Source: Lentisphaerota bacterium
GTDB lineage: Bacteria; Verrucomicrobiota; Lentisphaeria; Victivallales; Victivallaceae
Reading direction: 5' to 3'
DNA length: 47,302 nt
NCBI GenBank assembly: GCA_015061685.1
Contig: SUWD01000019.1
Location: 1 to 47,302 of the forward strand
Below the pieces are notes generated by a model. The model made no database searches and was not told the origin of the DNA. It saw only the letters and a list, made by a program, of their open reading frames with translations. Below are positions 17,973-24,815 of this stretch, one piece after another. A program made the position numbers and the translations under genes. Numbering within the stretch: the first letter of the stretch is position 1; the number at the start of each line of letters is the position of its first letter.

Positions 17973-18575
17973 TTATTCTTCATTTACTGATTTACAGTCG
18001 AGCGAACCATTATTAGAAATGATTCCACTTCCTAGTCTCGTTAGCCCCAAATATTTGTCTTTGCCTCCATAAATGCATACAGACAGTTTATTGTTTGACA
18101 TCTTGTCTATACTAATGTTTATGTAACGATATTTTTTTGTTGCGACAGGCATATTTTTTAGAGTCCACGACCCTGAATTATCAAAAAAGATAACTGTAAG
18201 CCAGGGGGGATTTTTTTCTAATGGCAACTTAAAGACATACTTGCCAACATCATATTTATAATCTTGAAGCTTACATAATGTACCATCTACATCAGCAAAA
18301 ACAGGATCTTTTCCACGATTATCGAACGAAGTTCTGGAACTATATATCAAATATGAAATACCTCTTCCGCTATTCGATTGATAATCAATCTCCCATGTTC
18401 CAACAGCTCCTCTTTTCCATAAATAATCTTTCAAATGACAAATGTTGCATACGGTATTTCTTTCTGCAAACGCAAGATTTCTACCACATTTTAAGCATCT
18501 GGCTGCAAAACATGGTATACAAAATAATGCTATAAGTGCAATAATAAATATTTTCTTTGAAAAATATGTGCCCAT
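17973..18575 (-). CDS. Secreted or membrane-anchored protein with a CxxC...CxxC zinc ribbon
   Basis: A 200-residue protein not recognised as a known family. Residues 1-24 are a signal peptide or anchor (FSKKIFIIALIALFCIPCFAA). Directly after it come CLKCG and, 16 residues on, CNICH, a zinc-ribbon or rubredoxin-like knuckle. The remaining ~150 residues are beta-rich (GTWEIDYQSNSGRG, YVFKLPLEKNPPWLTVIFFD, YRYINISIDKM), perhaps a lipocalin or jelly-roll fold. The start is preceded by GGGA that overlaps the stop of the upstream 38-residue peptide, 15 bp away, implying coupling. Cysteine pairs outside the membrane could bind zinc or form disulfides. AT-rich like the rest of the cassette. Confidence 0.65.
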   Translation of the reverse strand: MGTYFSKKIFIIALIALFCIPCFAARCLKCGRNLAFAERNTVCNICHLKDYLWKRGAVGTWEIDYQSNSGRGISYLIYSSRTSFDNRGKDPVFADVDGTLCKLQDYKYDVGKYVFKLPLEKNPPWLTVIFFDNSGSWTLKNMPVATKKYRYINISIDKMSNNKLSVCIYGGKDKYLGLTRLGSGIISNNGSLDCKSVNEE

Positions 18576-18590
18576 CTTTTTATGTTTCCC

Positions 18591-18707
18591 TTACGAATTT
18601 GCCAACATGACCAGAATGACGATTATAACAATAATTACCCCAATGGCTGTCCCACAACCATTACCACCGGGAGCTTCATCTGGGATTTCTGTGATTTTCC
18701 ATGCCAT
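18591..18707 (-). CDS. Tiny single-span membrane peptide (38 residues) with GCG motif
   Basis: An open frame of 38 codons with a good AAGGA ribosome site 9 bases before the ATG. The head MAWKITEIPDEAPGG is followed by NGCGTAIG and a pure Val/Ile/Leu membrane span (VIIVIIVILVML), ending ANS. It is the first gene of a minus-strand cassette and ends 15 bp before the zinc-ribbon gene. The GCG-before-span design matches the second small peptide at 17863-17964. Function unknown; a membrane microprotein acting with the neighbouring peptidase is one idea. Confidence 0.55.
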   Translation of the reverse strand: MAWKITEIPDEAPGGNGCGTAIGVIIVIIVILVMLANS

Positions 18708-19120
18708 TTTTACATTTCCTTACTGAAAAATTTTACTGTTGCACTGCAGCAAAGAAATTCAAAGGACAAACGGAGTCTTCAGTGAATAGCGTGGAATAAA
18801 GGAGGAAATCGGACAATAAAAAAGCCGAATACTCCAGAATTGCACTACATCCGGGGCCCGACCAAGAGCCCGCCAACACCAATGCAAATAGGAGCATCCG
18901 GCAAGACTGTGCAGAAAAAAGGCACAATCTCACTGGACACAATTCACCTGTGGTGTTGGCAAAAGACATTTTTTACTTGGTCGGTTTTGGATGTATTTGC
19001 CGTAAAATGCGAACAGTTTTCAATTAGCCGCTGTCGTTATTGGCAGCACAGTTAATATATAACCATAAAGGAATAAATACAAGTCGTAAAAAAGAAAAAT
19101 CATACAGAGAGGTCTGGTGA
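18708..19120. other. Intergenic stretch without a supported gene
   Basis: About 410 bp upstream of the small-peptide cassette. Two overlapping frames on opposite strands (18733-18969 minus, 18840-19055 plus) have no ribosome sites or family features and are not called. A promoter for the cassette must lie near its right end but none matches the window's usual form clearly. Confidence 0.5.
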
Positions 19121-19414
19121 CCTCTTACAGCGGCGAATTTGGGGCGATTTTATTTAAGCACCGTCAGGTGCACTGTAAAAAGAAACACATCCTTCCGCCG
19201 ACAGGCGGCAACTTCACAAGTGAAGCGATAGCGGAACGACTTCACAAGCGGAATGAAATGAGCGTCTTCACAAGCAAGTCGGAACGGTGTTTTAGTGAAG
19301 AGCGGCTTCGCCGCGTGAAGATGTGAAGTAGAGCCTGACGGCTCTGTGAAGTGAAGACTTGCGTCTTCGTTATTTTTTTTGCCCGAAATTCGGGCAAAAA
19401 AAATGGGGTGGTAG
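19121..19414. repeat. First copy of a ~294-bp repeat, ending in a tRNA-His 3' remnant
   Basis: Nearly identical to 19507-19801. It starts at CCTCTTACAGCGG, contains many short GAAG/CTTC inverted repeats (for example TGAAGACTTGCGTCTTCG) and the hairpin at 19373-19403, and ends with TGGGGTGGTAG, the same bases that form the 3' end of the tRNA-His gene in copy 2. After that point this copy has no tRNA, only a different sequence shared with 16925-17000. Reading frames inside are repeat artefacts. Confidence 0.8.
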
Positions 19415-19506
19415 TTACTGTTTCCGCAGCTTGTCTTCTCCAGAGAGAGTAAAATCTCTCTGGACAAAGAAAAATTTACTGTATAAAAGCTGTAGGGATT
19501 GTTCCA

Positions 19507-19801
19507 CCTCTTACAGCGGAGAATTTTGGGGCGATTTTATTTAAGCACCGTCAGGTGCGCTGTAAAAAGAAATACATCCTCCCGCCGCAGGCGGCAACTT
19601 CACAAGTGAAGCGATAGCGGAACGCCTTCACAAGCGGAATGAAATGGAGCGTCTTCACAAGCAAGTCGGAACGGCGTTTTAGTGAAGAGCGGCTTCGCCG
19701 CGTGAAGATGTGAAGTAGAGCCTGACGGCTCTGTGAAGTGAAGACTTGCGTCTTCGTTATTTTTTTTGCCCGAAATTCGGGCAAAAAAAATGGGGTGGTA
19801 G
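19507..19801. repeat. Second copy of the ~294-bp repeat, running into tRNA-His
   Basis: The second direct copy, offset by about 387 bp from the first, differing at only a few positions. Its right end overlaps the last 11 bases (CCA end) of tRNA-His. The repeat therefore covers the downstream region of the tRNA transcript plus its 3' tip, as in tandem duplication of a tRNA tail or repeated use of a tRNA 3' end as an attachment site. Confidence 0.8.
19760..19790 (-). terminator. Terminator of tRNA-His
   Basis: GCCCGA/TCGGGC with flanking runs of eight T and eight A makes a symmetric hairpin directly after the encoded CCA. It can work on both strands. The same hairpin occurs in the first repeat copy at 19373-19403. 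Confidence 0.8.
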
Positions 19802-19868
19802 ACCGGACTTGAACCGGCGACCTTCTGGGCCACAACCAGACGCGCTAACCAACTGCGCCACAACCACC
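19791..19868 (-). tRNA. tRNA-His (anticodon GTG)
   Basis: Cloverleaf on the minus strand: acceptor GTGGTTG with 3' CTACCAC, D-arm GCGC...GCGC, anticodon stem TCTGG/CCAGA with loop TTGTGGC (anticodon GTG at 19831-19833), T-arm with TTCAAGT, and encoded CCA. The base before position 1 is G and position 73 is C, fitting the extra G-1 of tRNA-His. The acceptor stem has one T-T mismatch (position 6 with 67). A promoter lies upstream and a terminator directly downstream. Confidence 0.95.
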
Positions 19869-19886
19869 ATTTGTTTGCTGTTTTAT

Positions 19887-19915
19887 AAAATAGCTCCAAA
19901 AGGGTGTTTTTTCAA
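19887..19915 (-). promoter_or_regulatory. Promoter of tRNA-His
   Basis: On the minus strand there is TTGAAA (19910-19915), a 17-bp spacer, then TATTTT (19887-19892), 19 bp before the mature 5' end. Confidence 0.65.
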
Positions 19916-20065
19916 GTGATTTTCTCAAAAAAAGACAAAATAGACGAAAAAAATAGAAAAAACAGGGGAAAGCACTTGCAATTTTGCTTTATGTATGTTC
20001 CATTATACGCAGAGAAGTTGAAAACCGGGTGATTTTACCGGAAAAATTAACACAGGAGCCAGTTG

Positions 20066-20437
20066 ATGAAGTATTATACCGAGGACCATGAGTGGGTCGA
20101 AATCATCGGAGATACCGCTACAGTCGGTATTTCGCAGTTTGCCATTGAGGAGTACGGCGAAGTCAGTTTTATTGAATTGCCGGATGAGGGTGATGATTTT
20201 ATTATCGGAGATCGTCTCTGCAATATGGAGACTGACCGTTACTCGGTTGAATTGTGTGCCCCTATCGGCGGATCTGTTTCCATGATCAATGAATCTCTCG
20301 TCGATGAACCCGAATTGCTCAACGAGTCACCCGAAGATAAAGCGTGGATCTGCCGTCTGATCGATTTCGATGCTTCCGAGCTTGATGATATGATGAGCGA
20401 GGATGAATATTACAAGTATCTGGACACTTTGGAATAA
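20066..20437 (+). CDS. GcvH-like protein lacking the lipoyl lysine
   Basis: A 123-residue protein of glycine-cleavage H size and fold: YYTEDHEWVE, TATVGISQFAIEEYGEVSFIELPDEGD and the tail WICRLIDFDASELDDMMSEDEYYKYL match GcvH throughout. In normal GcvH the lipoyl lysine sits in ES(V)K followed eight residues later by P. Here the aligned stretch is ETDRYSVELCAP, so Arg58 replaces the lysine and the protein cannot be lipoylated in the usual way. The start is the ATG at 20066 with AGGAG seven bases upstream. No gcvP, gcvT or lipoate ligase is nearby. It is followed 30 bp later by an HPr-like gene. A non-catalytic regulator or scaffold role is inferred, not shown. Confidence 0.85.
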   Translation: MKYYTEDHEWVEIIGDTATVGISQFAIEEYGEVSFIELPDEGDDFIIGDRLCNMETDRYSVELCAPIGGSVSMINESLVDEPELLNESPEDKAWICRLIDFDASELDDMMSEDEYYKYLDTLE

Positions 20438-20467
20438 TTTCACTCATTGCATCACCGGGGAGATCTT

Positions 20468-20752
20468 ATGCAGGAAAGAGTCATTCAGGTACACAATAAT
20501 GCCGGCATCCATTGCCGTCCGTCCGGAGTTATTCTCACGACCATAAAAAATGAGTTTCCGGATCACCGGATCCAGCTGCTTACTGCCGATGGAGCTGTTA
20601 CTGAGGTTGACAGTATTCTTGCTTTGATCTCTCTGGCACTGACCAAAGGTACTTGTGCCACTTTGCAGATCGAGGGGATCGATGAAGAGCGTGCCATAAA
20701 AAAGATCGGTGATCTTTTTGAATTTGAATTTGATTTCCCTCCGCGTGATTGA
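20468..20752 (+). CDS. HPr-like phosphocarrier protein
   Basis: A 94-residue protein of the PTS HPr family. The active-site stretch NNAGIHCRPSGVIL keeps the phosphorylatable His (canonical GLHARPA). The regulatory-serine region is TEVDSILALISLALTKG, in which the Ser of DSI aligns with HPr Ser46. The C-terminal helix is IDEERAIKKIGDLFEFEF. The start is the ATG at 20468 with GGGGAG upstream; an in-frame TTG at 20447 is less likely. No ptsI or EII gene is in the window. The Cys next to the active His is unusual. It may be a regulatory HPr paralogue (Crh/NPr-like) more than a sugar-transport component. Confidence 0.82.
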   Translation: MQERVIQVHNNAGIHCRPSGVILTTIKNEFPDHRIQLLTADGAVTEVDSILALISLALTKGTCATLQIEGIDEERAIKKIGDLFEFEFDFPPRD

Positions 20753-20775
20753 AAAATAAATTGCATGGTGAATTT

Positions 20776-21129
20776 ATGCACTTGAATCCTGTGATCGTCA
20801 AAACTGTCGTTCTGCTGATCCTCTCCAATTGTTTTATGACTTATGCCTGGTATGGGCATCTGAAAAATCTGAATTCCAAGCCGCTGATAATTGCTGTCTT
20901 GATCAGTTGGGGGATCGCTTTTTTTGAATACCTTATCCAAGTGCCTGCCAATCGTATCGGGCATGATGGACATTTGACTCTTGCCCAGTTGAAAATCCTG
21001 CAGGAAATCATCTCTCTTTCCGTCTTCGTTCCATTCAGTATCCTTTTTATGGGCGAACAGCTCCGCTGGAACTTCCTTTTTGCCGGCATCTGCATGGTCG
21101 GAGCCGTCTATTTCATTTTCAAAGGCTGA
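20776..21129 (+). CDS. DMT-superfamily small membrane protein (DUF486)
   Basis: A 117-residue protein with four hydrophobic segments, matching DUF486: VVLLILSNCFMTYAWYGHLKNL near the N-terminus, ISWGIAFFEYLIQVPANRIG, LTLAQLKILQEIISLSVFVPFSILFMGE and a last span ending YFIFKG. The family is conserved and belongs to the drug/metabolite transporter superfamily; its substrate is unknown. The start is the ATG at 20776. The gene overlaps nothing and follows HPr by 23 bp, so all three genes (GcvH-like, HPr-like, DUF486) may form one operon, though a functional link is unclear. It is followed immediately by the tandem hairpin repeat. Confidence 0.85.
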   Translation: MHLNPVIVKTVVLLILSNCFMTYAWYGHLKNLNSKPLIIAVLISWGIAFFEYLIQVPANRIGHDGHLTLAQLKILQEIISLSVFVPFSILFMGEQLRWNFLFAGICMVGAVYFIFKG

Positions 21130-21355
21130 CTTACTTTCTTTTCACGGGAAAAGAAAGTAAGCAAAGAAAAGCGGGGTGTCGCGGCGGCTTCGCTCGCCTT
21201 GATCGGACGCTTTTTGAAAAAGCTTGGCAAAACTCCGGCTTGGTTCGACTCTGAAAGTAAGCAAAGAAAAGCGGGGTGTCGCGGCACTCCGTTGTCGTGC
21301 CTTGATCGGACGCTTTTTGAAAAAGCTTGGCAAAACTCCGGCTTGGTTCGACTCT
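21130..21355. repeat. Two tandem 100-bp copies of a dispersed hairpin repeat
   Basis: A perfect 14-bp stem (21130-21143 with 21148-21161, loop ACGG) opens the array. Then two copies of a unit with an exact 100-bp period start at 21153 and 21253, each GAAAGTAAGCAAAG...GTCGCGGC...GCCTTGATCGGACG...GGTTCGACTCTGA. The only variable part is a short arm just after GTCGCGGC (GGCTTCGCTCGCC versus ACTCCGTTGTCGTGCC). A further copy lies inverted at 63-142. Frames through it are artefacts. Confidence 0.8.
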
Positions 21356-21650
21356 GACGGTTTGCAGTCTGCATGGCTTTTGCTCCATAAGCGGCACCCC
21401 CGTTTTTTTTGTCGGACATGTCCGACTTGTCCGACAGTGCCGCCCCCAGCGGTCAGCTCTGTGTGGTTTGCAGTCTGCACCGGCTCTGCTCCATGCACCT
21501 GCGGCCCAGTGCCTATACGGCTTATGCGGCCTATGCGGCCTATTGCCTCGCTCCACCCAACGGTCTGCGGTCAGCGGCTCTGATCCATGCTGTAAAGCAG
21601 TCTGCACCGGCTCTTGGTTGTGCCGAAGACGGAGGGCGGGATTTTTTGTT
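21356..21650. repeat. Repeat-rich non-coding stretch
   Basis: It contains the 16-bp palindrome GTCGGACATGTCCGAC at 21411-21426, two copies of GCAGTCTGCACCGGCTCT (21470-21487 and 21597-21614) and a short TATGCGGCC tandem near 21527. The same GCAGTCTGCACCGGCTCT plus a GACGGAGGG.G.GATTTTTT tail recur at 38788-38875. No gene is supported. Confidence 0.6.
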
Positions 21651-23018
21651 TTACTTCTGCAGCTGACGCTCAAGCTGATTTATGCTGCGCCGCAAAGAAT
21701 CATCCTGGGAACATCTTTCCGGGATGGTTTTTTCTGCATGAAGCACGTTTGCATGGGTGCGGCCGAAAATTTCTCCGATTTCGTTGCTGGAGAGTTTGGT
21801 AAGTTTCCGGCAGAGATACATGGCGATCATCCGGGGATCAGCGACGTGCCTTGCCCGGCATTTACCGAGCATATCCGATAGCGTGATGCCGAAGTGATTG
21901 GCAACCTGCTGCTGGATGGCTTCCGGACGGATGTCTCTTTCGATACTCTCCTGTGCCAGCTGGGCGTGCAGGAGATCTTCTGCCTCCTGGATGGAGAGGT
22001 CTTCGGTGCCGCTCATGGAAGCGTAAGCGGAAAGACGCAGGAAACATCCTTTGAGCCGGCGGACTGAACTTGCGATATTTTCCGCAAGGAATTCCAATAT
22101 CTCATCCGGCAGAGCCGGGGTGGTCAAATGCTGTTGACGCCACATCCGGAGGATCACCAGACGCTGTTCATACTCCGGCATACCGATCTGGCAGGTCATG
22201 CCCTGCTCGAAACGGCTGCTCAATCTGCGGTCGATATCGGACAATTCACACGGCTGACGGTCACTGGTCAGGACGATCTGCTTGCCCTGCTGATAGAGGG
22301 CGTTGAAAATATTGAAGAACTCCTCCTGGAGGGCTGTTTTCTTGGCAAGCCGGTGGATATCGTCGATCAGCAGCACATCCACGTCCCGCAGATTGCTGCG
22401 GAATTCAGCGGTACTGCGGTGGTGGGTGAGCAGATCGTAGAAATCATTGAGCATTTCATCGCAGGTAACGTTGCGGATGACCATGCCGGGCCGCTCTTCA
22501 GAAATTTTACTGGCGATCGCCTGAAGCAGGTGGGTTTTACCGATTCCGTTGGTTCCGTAAATGAAAAGCGGATTGTAACACTCTCCGGGTGCTTCGGCGG
22601 CGGAAAGGGCCATCGCATAAGCGTGGCGGTTGCAGTTGCCGCAGACGAAGTTTTCAAAAGAGTAGAGCTGATTACGCCGGGGAGCTGCCGTAACGGGATC
22701 TGATTTTACAGCGGCGGCTTTTTTGACTGCCGGTTTGGCAGCCGGGATCACTTTGGGGGTGTAACCTGAACGCAGTTCAAAAGAGTAGCTTTTTCCGTTT
22801 ATACTGTCAAGGGCATTCTGGATGAGGTCGCCGTATTGCTCGGAAACGACATCGAGGAAGAATTCATCAGGGACGCCGATAACGAGCAGATCATTCTCCA
22901 GCGACACAGCGGTCATTTGCGAGAACCACTGCCGGTAGAGAGATTCGCTGCGGTGCTTGAGCGATGAGAGTGCGAGGTTCCAAATCTCCTCCGCTCTGAA
23001 TGCTCCTGACTTCGTCAT
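21651..23018 (-). CDS. dnaA: Chromosomal replication initiator DnaA
   Basis: A 455-residue protein, normal length for DnaA. Domain I is at about 1-80 and a short Ala/Lys linker covers 90-115. The AAA+ domain has Walker A GTNGIGKT at 155-162, Walker B VLLIDD at 215-220, sensor I LTSDR and the Arg-finger region RLSSRFEQG. The C-terminal DNA-binding helix-turn-helix ends with RTHANVLHAEKTI, a variant of the usual RDHTTVLHA signature. It binds DnaA boxes and opens oriC. The ATG is preceded by AGGG. The gene points leftward, away from the AT-rich gap at 23019-23697. Its 3' end runs into the repeat region. Confidence 0.97.
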   Translation of the reverse strand: MTKSGAFRAEEIWNLALSSLKHRSESLYRQWFSQMTAVSLENDLLVIGVPDEFFLDVVSEQYGDLIQNALDSINGKSYSFELRSGYTPKVIPAAKPAVKKAAAVKSDPVTAAPRRNQLYSFENFVCGNCNRHAYAMALSAAEAPGECYNPLFIYGTNGIGKTHLLQAIASKISEERPGMVIRNVTCDEMLNDFYDLLTHHRSTAEFRSNLRDVDVLLIDDIHRLAKKTALQEEFFNIFNALYQQGKQIVLTSDRQPCELSDIDRRLSSRFEQGMTCQIGMPEYEQRLVILRMWRQQHLTTPALPDEILEFLAENIASSVRRLKGCFLRLSAYASMSGTEDLSIQEAEDLLHAQLAQESIERDIRPEAIQQQVANHFGITLSDMLGKCRARHVADPRMIAMYLCRKLTKLSSNEIGEIFGRTHANVLHAEKTIPERCSQDDSLRRSINQLERQLQK

Positions 23019-23697
23019 CTTGATACCCTGTTAAAAGTTAAATTTTCTTCAAAAACACAAACAAAAAGCCCCCGGTCAACGGATCGCAAAATCCGCTGAC
23101 GCAGAAGTTGTTGACAACAATACTGCACACGATCAAGTCATCCGCCGGGATGTTTTTTACCATCCCTCCTGCATCTGACACCGCTTTTTCTCCATCGGTT
23201 TGTGCAGTTTATTTACCGGTCCCCGGTATGAACCGGCAGGAGTACCGATGTGTGATCGGCAATCGTTCCGGAACAGTGCATAATATATGCCGTGGAAAGG
23301 TTTTTTGCAAATCACTTTTTGCTGATCAGAGTGACTGGCGATATGGAAAAAAAACGTAAGCAGGCATTTATTCAGGGAGTTATGAAAAATAAAAAAAAGT
23401 TAAAAAATTTTTTGAAAAAAATATGCTTGTTAAGAGATATTTACGAATATTTTCGGTAGATGTGCATAAGGTCAATGAGTTACATAAAATGCCCCTCCGG
23501 AAAATGTCGAAAGATATTAAAATCAGGGGTTCCGATATAAAAAAACGGCTAAATCCCGGGAATTGATTTGATACGGAAACGCACTATAATTTTCTAACTT
23601 TATCTGCCCTCCTGAATAATCAATAATTGCGGCGGAAAAATGATTTTTGCCTCCGAGTTATTAACAAGTTATTAACAACTGTAAAAACAAAGCGGTT
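23019..23697. other. Gene-free AT-rich region beside dnaA, candidate oriC
   Basis: 679 bp with no supported gene. It contains TGTGCATAA at 23461-23469 (fits the relaxed DnaA-box TTATNCACA on the other strand), an A/T-rich stretch at about 23371-23450 that could unwind, the inverted repeat TTGTTGACAACAA at 23108-23120, and two tandem copies of GTTATTAACAA at 23657-23678. Only one good DnaA box was seen, so oriC is a possibility and not proven. Confidence 0.45.
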
Positions 23698-24411
23698 TTA
23701 TTTGCTTTTGACACTCCAAAGCGGTCTGGCGATGGTCAGTACGGATATTGAAGCTGCTCCGGCGGCAAGGAGTTTTCCGGCGGCGGCAGCCAGTGTCGCT
23801 CCGGTGGTAAAGACATCATCGACCAGCAGGATACTTTTACCGGTTATTCCGGCTCTGCGGCGTACAGAAAATATGTTCTGCAATCCTTTGTGCCTTGCTT
23901 TGCGGTCGAGGGAGGCCTGATGACGGAAAGATATTTTGCGGTGCAGAGCATTGCAGAACGGGATTCCGGTTTGCGAACTGATTATTTGGGCGAGGAGAGC
24001 CGCCTGATTGTATGATCTGGTGCAATACCGCAGGATAGAGAGCGGTACCGGCACGATCATATCGGCAGAGATCCCGGCATCTTCCAGCACTTCTGCAGCG
24101 AGAATGCCCAGCGGCCTTGCCAATTCCGGAGAGTTGGCGAATTTGAATCTCCGGATAAGTTCTTTCCCGGCGGTCTGATAGGCGAATACGCTCAACGCCT
24201 GCTGCCACGGCCGGGGAGGTTCTTTCATGCACTGCGGGCAGAGATCGGCAGAAGAGCGGTTTTCTCCGCCGCATCCGGGACAGCGGATCGCCGGATCAAA
24301 GAATTTGAGTTTACTGCGGCACTCCGGGCATAATGAGCCATCAACAGAGGGATACTTTTCCGAATCGCATCCGGGACAACCGGGATGGAGGATCGACAGC
24401 AGCGATATCAT
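23698..24411 (-). CDS. comF: ComF family phosphoribosyltransferase-like protein
   Basis: A 237-residue protein with paired zinc-finger cysteines at the N-terminus (CPGC, CPEC, CPGC, CPQC). The PRTase fold follows, with FKFANSPELARPL and the PRPP-binding signature ILLVDDVFTTGAT near residue 200. ComF/GntX family members are needed for DNA uptake in some bacteria and are nearly universal; the biochemical role is unclear. The start overlaps the yraN stop by 4 bases (ATGA). It is the last gene of the prmC-yraN-comF operon. Confidence 0.92.
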   Translation of the reverse strand: MISLLSILHPGCPGCDSEKYPSVDGSLCPECRSKLKFFDPAIRCPGCGGENRSSADLCPQCMKEPPRPWQQALSVFAYQTAGKELIRRFKFANSPELARPLGILAAEVLEDAGISADMIVPVPLSILRYCTRSYNQAALLAQIISSQTGIPFCNALHRKISFRHQASLDRKARHKGLQNIFSVRRRAGITGKSILLVDDVFTTGATLAAAAGKLLAAGAASISVLTIARPLWSVKSK

Positions 24412-24815
24412 GATTTTCCGCTCCCCGGCGGCAAAGGCGGCAGGTAATTGGTATGCCGGATGATACTGGAAAGGAACATCCCGGAAAAGGTGACTTCGAT
24501 CAGGTCGAAGCGGCTTGGGATGTTGAAAATATGCAATGTCCGCAGATAGACTTTGGCGGCGTTGAAGTTTCTCCGTCTCTGCCGCAGAGACAGGTTGGCA
24601 GCCGGGGTGAAAAATTCCTTTTTCCGCATGGTTTTGACCTCTGCGAAAACGATCTCATTCTGATCGAGAGCGACGATATCCAATTCACCGGCTTTGCATC
24701 TCCAGTTGCGGGCAAGAATGGTCATCCCGGCGGCCTGAAGCAATTCGCAGGCGGCATTTTCACCTTTTCTGCCCAATTTGGCAGAATATTTGCGGGCATC
24801 GGGAATGATTTTCAT
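24408..24815 (-). CDS. yraN: UPF0102 family protein YraN
   Basis: A 135-residue protein of the YraN/UPF0102 family, which has a restriction-endonuclease-like fold. Motifs are LGRKGENAACELL, NWRCKAGELDIVALD and VFAEVKT, where GELDIV and EVK supply the acidic and lysine residues of a PD-(D/E)xK site. Its role is unproven; it often travels with rnhB or Holliday-junction genes, here with prmC and comF. It overlaps the prmC stop by 4 bases. Confidence 0.92.
   Translation of the reverse strand: MKIIPDARKYSAKLGRKGENAACELLQAAGMTILARNWRCKAGELDIVALDQNEIVFAEVKTMRKKEFFTPAANLSLRQRRRNFNAAKVYLRTLHIFNIPSRFDLIEVTFSGMFLSSIIRHTNYLPPLPPGSGKS

Noticed and set aside
18800..18970. Possible small RNA (SRP, 6S or RNase P)
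   Set aside because: The signature bases of these RNAs were looked for on both strands and not found.
18733..19055. Frames of 78 codons (minus) and 71 codons (plus) upstream of the small-peptide cassette
   Set aside because: They overlap each other on opposite strands, lack ribosome sites and have odd composition rich in Cys, Trp and Ser.
19150..19899. Frames of 94-105 codons on the minus strand
   Set aside because: They run through the 294-bp repeat and the tRNA-His gene, so they are products of the repeat.
21153..21355. Possible CRISPR array
   Set aside because: Units are 100 bp, contiguous and lack unique spacers; no cas genes are present.
21131..21881. Several frames of 85-184 codons
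   Set aside because: They translate the tandem hairpin repeat; the same peptide stretches recur because the DNA does.
23108..23359. Frame of 83 codons in the dnaA-comF gap
   Set aside because: No ribosome site, no family match, and it lies in the candidate origin region.
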